Positions 60,279 through 64,000 of a DNA stretch of 64,000 bases are shown one piece after another. Location: the NCBI GenBank assembly GCA_905372355.1, contig CAJPOT010000011.1, forward strand, positions 1 through 64,000, in the 5' to 3' direction. Positions within the stretch are counted from its first letter, which is position 1. The number at the start of each line of letters is the position of its first letter. The stretch comes from an uncultured Selenomonas sp. Its GTDB lineage: Bacteria > Bacillota > Negativicutes > Selenomonadales > Selenomonadaceae. Below the pieces are notes generated by a model. That model worked only from the letters and a program-made list of their open reading frames with translations, had not been told where the DNA came from and did not search any database. Made by a program: the position numbers and the translations under genes.

Positions 60279-61178
60279 TTATGCGTCTTGTTCTCCCGAC
60301 AGCACGATCTTACCGGGGCGTTGCGGCGCCCAGAGACTGCCCATGAGGCTGAAACGCGCGGGAGCTTCGATCTCCATGTGCGTGTACGTCTTTCCCTCTT
60401 GATAATTTGAAGCAAACGCTTCCTTCATGCCGCAGAAGCGATGGCGTTCCTCACTGTACGGAAACGTGGGATCGGGAATGACGTAGTAATCGTCCGAACC
60501 GTCACCCTTCTCAACGGCCCAGAAGTCTCCTTCATCTCTCGTTTCAAATGTCGGCGGCGCATTCGGGTTCGTCTTCCGATCCTCAGGATTCGTGCAGGTG
60601 AACCTCTTGCTGGAAAACTCCGCCAAGAGGCTGGCAAAACGCGCTTTTTGCAGCGCCGGGTCTTCTATATCGTTCGCCTCGCTGTACGCTTCCATAAAGC
60701 GTACGATCGGCGGCGATTCCGGCTCCGACTCCGGCTCTGGCTCTGGTTCAGGCTCTGGCATCGGCTCAGGCTCCGGCATCGGCTCAGGCTCCGGCATCGG
60801 CTCAGGCGTTGGCATCGGCTCAGGCGTTGGCATCGGCTCAAAGGGAGAGTCGATGTCCTCGGGCGGCTCTGCCGCAAAATCGTCCTCGCCGCAAATGCGC
60901 CGCCGCAGTTCCCGAACTTCCTTTCTCAGCTTGATATAGCCAACGAGCCCGACGACGATCAGCGCCAGCAGCACGAAGATCATGAACGACTCAATCAAGA
61001 GCGTCACATGGTAAAATTCCTCGACGTCTTCAAGCAGCATGCCGACCGTGCCGCGCAACTGCTCAAGCTCCTGCGGGTCGATGCGGGCGGCGAAAGCCTG
61101 CGTGCTCCATCCCCCAAAAGCACATGCGCCAAGCGCGAAGGCTCGCCACCCCGCACGCTTCATCCAACCCTTTTTCAT
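60279..61178 (-). CDS. Membrane protein with Met-Pro-Glu-Pro repeat spacer, function unknown
   Basis: 299 residues. Signal-like N-terminus (RAFALGACAFGGWSTQAFA), a second helix at about 58-82 (LLIESFMIFVLLALIVVGLVGYI), a basic stretch, then a repeat spacer (about 113-155) of MPTPEP/MPEPEP units. The C-terminal globular part (IVRFMEAYSEAND ... YYVIPDPTFPYSEERHRFCGMKEAF) is not recognised. Start ATG 61178, 10 nt after GGGAGG; ATG 61187 is possible. The spacer resembles wall- or periplasm-spanning linkers. Lies 72 bp after the EAL gene, probably co-transcribed. Confidence 0.75.
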   Translation of the reverse strand: MKKGWMKRAGWRAFALGACAFGGWSTQAFAARIDPQELEQLRGTVGMLLEDVEEFYHVTLLIESFMIFVLLALIVVGLVGYIKLRKEVRELRRRICGEDDFAAEPPEDIDSPFEPMPTPEPMPTPEPMPEPEPMPEPEPMPEPEPEPEPESEPESPPIVRFMEAYSEANDIEDPALQKARFASLLAEFSSKRFTCTNPEDRKTNPNAPPTFETRDEGDFWAVEKGDGSDDYYVIPDPTFPYSEERHRFCGMKEAFASNYQEGKTYTHMEIEAPARFSLMGSLWAPQRPGKIVLSGEQDA

Positions 61179-61250
61179 TTCCAGCATTCCTCCCTTGCGC
61201 CAGGACGATTCGTAACTCTGCATAAAATCGTCCTCGTGCAACTTCCTCCA

Positions 61251-63266
61251 TCACCTTCCGGCTTCGGGAAGCGCAGATACATTTGACGCTTCCTGAAAAT
61301 ACTTTGCCTCGAACTCCTCGACCGGCATGGGTTTCGCGAAGAAATACCCCTGGAACATATCGCAGCCGAGTGACCGCAGATGCTCGACCTGCTCCTTCGT
61401 TTCCACGCCTTCCGTGATGACGCGCATGCCGAGCCACTTTGCCATGGCGATGACGGCATTCAATATGACGGAACTGCGCTTCGGATTGCCCGTCTGACGC
61501 AGAAAACCCATATCGATTTTCAGAATGTCCGCCTCGATGTCCTTGAGCATGGAAAGCGAGGAGTAGCCGCTGCCGAAATCATCGATCTCGACCTCGAAGC
61601 CCACCTCCTGCAGACTGCTGATGAGCTTTCTGTACTTTTCGATGTCTCCCATCAAGGCCGTCTCCGTGATTTCCAGCTTCAGCTGTTTAGCGTCGATGCC
61701 ATGCCGCTTCACAATATCCGTCATCGTCTGGAAAATGTCGAGATGAAGCATGTCGTTCACGGAAATGTTGACAGAAATCGTCATCCCTTCCTTTTCCGTT
61801 CCCTGCCAACGTTTCAGAATCGCCGCCGCCTCTTCCCAGACGTACTGGTCAAGGCGATGAATCTGCCCCGCATTCTCCAGGATACCGATGAACTGTCCGG
61901 GCGCGAGGAACCCCTTCTCGGGATGATTCCAGCGCACAAGCGCCTCCGCACCGAGCAGATCCCCCTCTGTCGAAACCTGCGGCTGCAGGTAGACAGCGAG
62001 TTGGCGCTCGGCCAAACCTTCCTCGAAACTACCCAGGATCTCCTTTTCGCGCAATGTGCGCTCCATCAAGGCATCGTCATAGAACGCCACCTTGTTGCCA
62101 TTCTCGTCGCGCACAAGAGCGAGCGCGAGATGCGCCCGATCACACATGACGGAAACGGGCATCTGCGCCTCCTGAATCTTATATATGCCGAGATGGATAT
62201 TCAGCTTGAATGAATTGCTGTCGAACGCCTGCCCTAAATGTTCCAGGCCGTCGAGCAAATCCTTTTCCGTGAAGCGCGCCCTGTCCACATAAGCGGCAAA
62301 ATGGTCGCCGTGCAGACGGGCTGCCGCGCCTGAATCCATGGCAAGGTCGGTGAAAAACTCCGCCAGGCTCTTTAGGATCTCGTTTCCCTTCTCCTCGCCG
62401 AGAAGCTCGTTGACCAGTTTGAAATCCTTGATGTTCGAACAGATGATGCAGCGTTCGCCCTTTATGCCGTAGTCAAGTTCCTCGCGCACGGCGCCGTAGA
62501 AGCCCTCGCGGTCATAAAGTCCCGTGAGCTTATCGCGCGACCATGCCGCATCGTCCTGTTCCTCCATCGTTCCATGCCGATCGCGGATCGTGTAATAATA
62601 GCCCTTGTAATGTCCGTCCGCATCAAAGAGTTTCGCCATCGTCACCCGATAGACGAAGCGCTCACCTTCGAGGAAGAATTCCTGCTCCCATGCAGCTGCA
62701 CTCTCCCACGGAGAGTCCCAACTTTCATCTTTGAGCCATGTCATGAAGAAGCTACGCAGAGCCTCAAGCTCGCCTGGCGGCACCTGGAAGGCGCGGTATG
62801 CCTCAAGGTTGGCATAAATGCAGGAATCCTCCACATTGAAGCACAGGACACCCGCACGAGCCGTATCTTTCGCACGCGAGAGAAGCTGCAGCACCTCGCG
62901 GTCGCACATCGCGCGCGTATCCGCATTGCGCGGGTAGTTCGTCACCAGTTCCATCGCACAATGCAGGATGCTCTTGTCCGGCATCTCGATCTCAACCGGT
63001 GCAGAAAGGACGTGGTAGATCTTGTCGTCCGAAATCTCATCCTTTTCAAAGTTCGACTGCGACTCGGCGGCGCAGAAGCTCGTGCAGTGCCGGCAACGAC
63101 GCGTCCTTCCCCAAGTGGTGAAGCAGCGACCCTCGCGCCGCACCGTGCCATCCGCTTCAAGATGAAGCACCTCACATGCTTTTGCATCCACAAAGCGAGC
63201 GAAATCATATATATGCGCAAGATTTTGCTCCAGCTGACGCGCTTCCTGCATACTGAATCTCGCCAT
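61251..63266 (-). CDS. EAL phosphodiesterase with degenerate GGDEF domain
   Basis: 671 residues. An N-terminal region with a Cys cluster (GRCFTTW..RRCRHCTSFCA, 47-65) may bind metal or sense redox; a PAS-like segment follows (about 135-230). The GGDEF domain (about 245-370) has HGDHF at 319-323 instead of GG[D/E]EF, so cyclase activity is unlikely. The EAL domain keeps GAEALVRWNHP, NISVNDM, EITETAL, DDFGSGYSSLSML, ILKIDM and EGVETKEQ, all needed for c-di-GMP hydrolysis. GGAGG 7 nt before ATG 63266. Confidence 0.93.
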   Translation of the reverse strand: MARFSMQEARQLEQNLAHIYDFARFVDAKACEVLHLEADGTVRREGRCFTTWGRTRRCRHCTSFCAAESQSNFEKDEISDDKIYHVLSAPVEIEMPDKSILHCAMELVTNYPRNADTRAMCDREVLQLLSRAKDTARAGVLCFNVEDSCIYANLEAYRAFQVPPGELEALRSFFMTWLKDESWDSPWESAAAWEQEFFLEGERFVYRVTMAKLFDADGHYKGYYYTIRDRHGTMEEQDDAAWSRDKLTGLYDREGFYGAVREELDYGIKGERCIICSNIKDFKLVNELLGEEKGNEILKSLAEFFTDLAMDSGAAARLHGDHFAAYVDRARFTEKDLLDGLEHLGQAFDSNSFKLNIHLGIYKIQEAQMPVSVMCDRAHLALALVRDENGNKVAFYDDALMERTLREKEILGSFEEGLAERQLAVYLQPQVSTEGDLLGAEALVRWNHPEKGFLAPGQFIGILENAGQIHRLDQYVWEEAAAILKRWQGTEKEGMTISVNISVNDMLHLDIFQTMTDIVKRHGIDAKQLKLEITETALMGDIEKYRKLISSLQEVGFEVEIDDFGSGYSSLSMLKDIEADILKIDMGFLRQTGNPKRSSVILNAVIAMAKWLGMRVITEGVETKEQVEHLRSLGCDMFQGYFFAKPMPVEEFEAKYFQEASNVSALPEAGR

Positions 63267-63361
63267 GCATTTCCCTCCTAAAGGTACCACGGAGAGGATA
63301 GTCGCGCCATCCAAATTCCTTGGCGTAGTTCTCATGAAATCTCAATCAACCAAGTCTATTC

Positions 63362-63573
63362 TACCATGAAAATTCAAGAGGTCAAGCCCAAAGGGCGCAG
63401 AGCGATTGGCTTTTTCATGTAAGGGCGACGCACAATGTCCACGAAGTGTACGTTGGTACGTGTAGTTTACCATGAAGCCCCAAGAGGTCAAGCCATAGGC
63501 GCAGACCGATTGGCTAGGCTTCTGTAAGGGCGGCGCACAATGTCCACAAAGTGGACGTTTGTGCGTGTAGCTT
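63362..63573. repeat. Two tandem, inverted copies of the dispersed ~106-bp repeat
   Basis: Units starting TACCATGAA at 63362 and 63468 (next TACCATG at 63573) give a 105-106 bp period. Read on the minus strand they match the 5577-5735 array, including the GTCCAC..GTGGAC palindrome and the CGCCCTTAC segment. They fill most of the 360-bp gap between the EAL gene and folK. Confidence 0.85.
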
Positions 63574-63626
63574 ACCATGTTCCAACAGAAAAAGATAGCT
63601 TTTCTTTTGGAAGAAAAAACCTTCTT

Positions 63627-64000
63627 TCATTTTTTCATGGGACGGTATACGCCGCACCTGCGGCAAGCGGCAGTTTCCGAAAGATCCGCCAGCCATTCAT
63701 CGATTTTCCTGCCTCGGACAATCAGCCCAGGTGCAATCTCCACCAAGGGCAAGAGCACGAAAGCTCGTTCGTGAAGATACGGATGCGGCAGACGAAGCTC
63801 CGACGCCGCACTCTCGAATCCTTCGGCGAAGAGCAGGTCGATGTCGATCGTGCGCGGCCCCCAATGCTCCTTGCGCACGCGGCCGAGCGCACGCTCGATG
63901 CGCTGAGCGCGGCGCAGGAACACGAGGGGTGAAAGGCGCGTCTCCAAAGCGGCGCAGGCATTGAGAAACGGCGGCTGCTTCTCGTTTCCCCACGGCGGCG
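63627..64000 (-). CDS. folK: HPPK (2-amino-4-hydroxy-6-hydroxymethyldihydropteridine pyrophosphokinase), C-terminal part
   Basis: About 124 codons are inside the window; the N-terminus lies beyond 64000. QPPFLNACAALETRLSPLVFL, IERALGRVRKEHWGPRTIDIDLLFA (the WGPRTIDIDLL signature with Mg/ATP-binding Asp pair) and LRLPHPYLHERAFVLLPLVEIAP are diagnostic. It pyrophosphorylates the pterin in folate synthesis. The continuation codes PPWGNEKQ at the window edge. Folate neighbours (folP, folB) would be expected upstream but are not visible. Confidence 0.96.
   Translation of the reverse strand, partial: PPWGNEKQPPFLNACAALETRLSPLVFLRRAQRIERALGRVRKEHWGPRTIDIDLLFAEGFESAASELRLPHPYLHERAFVLLPLVEIAPGLIVRGRKIDEWLADLSETAACRRCGVYRPMKK

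Noticed and set aside
60725..60840. Short tandem DNA repeats that might suggest a CRISPR or VNTR locus
   Set aside because: They are codon-level repeats (MPTPEP/MPEPEP) inside a coding frame, with no spacers.

Overview
The window looks like a chromosomal segment of a GC-rich, diderm Firmicute of the Negativicutes, most likely Selenomonas or a close relative. The basis is the Firmicutes-type secG / esterase / thioesterase / rnr / smpB order, combined with outer-membrane energy genes (exbB-exbD-tonB and a second TonB-like gene), periplasmic lipoproteins and high GC codon use. No rRNA, tRNA, CRISPR array or intact phage was seen. The genus call is inference from gene content.

Layout: 1-2520 is decayed accessory DNA: a MerR regulator with a classic 19-bp-spacer operator promoter, a truncated aldo/keto reductase running into a secreted hydrolase, and tail fragments of a large serine recombinase and an Rpn-type protein. 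2576-9123 holds an NlpC/P60 hydrolase, a MATE exporter, a PNPOx-like flavoprotein, an ArsR plus CoA-disulfide reductase/rhodanese pair and a toxin-antitoxin pair. 9233-13929 is the conserved secG-rnr-smpB cluster. 14103-14898 is a zeta-toxin-like pair. 15012-21565 holds an orphan sugar-binding lipoprotein, an acyl-CoA ligase, a candidate structured RNA of about 290 nt, two transporters and a nitroreductase. 21567-25686 is a candidate defence locus: a three-gene GHKL-ATPase cassette with an MNT-HepT module inserted in its 3' end between 64-bp direct repeats. 25798-27295 holds a second candidate small RNA, a small unknown gene and a TonB-like gene. 27534-32696 holds two HD-GYP phosphodiesterases, an HMA protein, enolase and a cupin.

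32761-43766 is one long minus-strand iron / flavin-electron-transfer locus: exbB-exbD-tonB, Ftr1, P19, a DUF2318 membrane protein, an FtsX-type ABC exporter-like system, then an FMN-binding lipoprotein, ApbE, a NusG-II protein and a Gx-family membrane protein. The last four resemble part of the flavin-based extracellular electron transfer set of Gram-positives. I infer that iron is reduced and imported together. 44062-49527 adds a DUF4198 protein, a Fic protein and a Mn/Zn ABC importer. 49757-53643 holds an Mrp ATPase, a DeoR regulator and a chemoreceptor.

53727-60012 is a sugar-alcohol catabolic operon: galactitol-type PTS IIA/IIB/IIC, a GpsA-like dehydrogenase, RpiB, split transketolase and transaldolase, plus a 59-aa membrane peptide. 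60279-63266 holds a proline/glutamate-repeat membrane protein and an EAL phosphodiesterase with a degenerate GGDEF domain. The window ends in folK. A tandem repeat with a period of about 106 bp occurs near both ends, with diverged copies between them.
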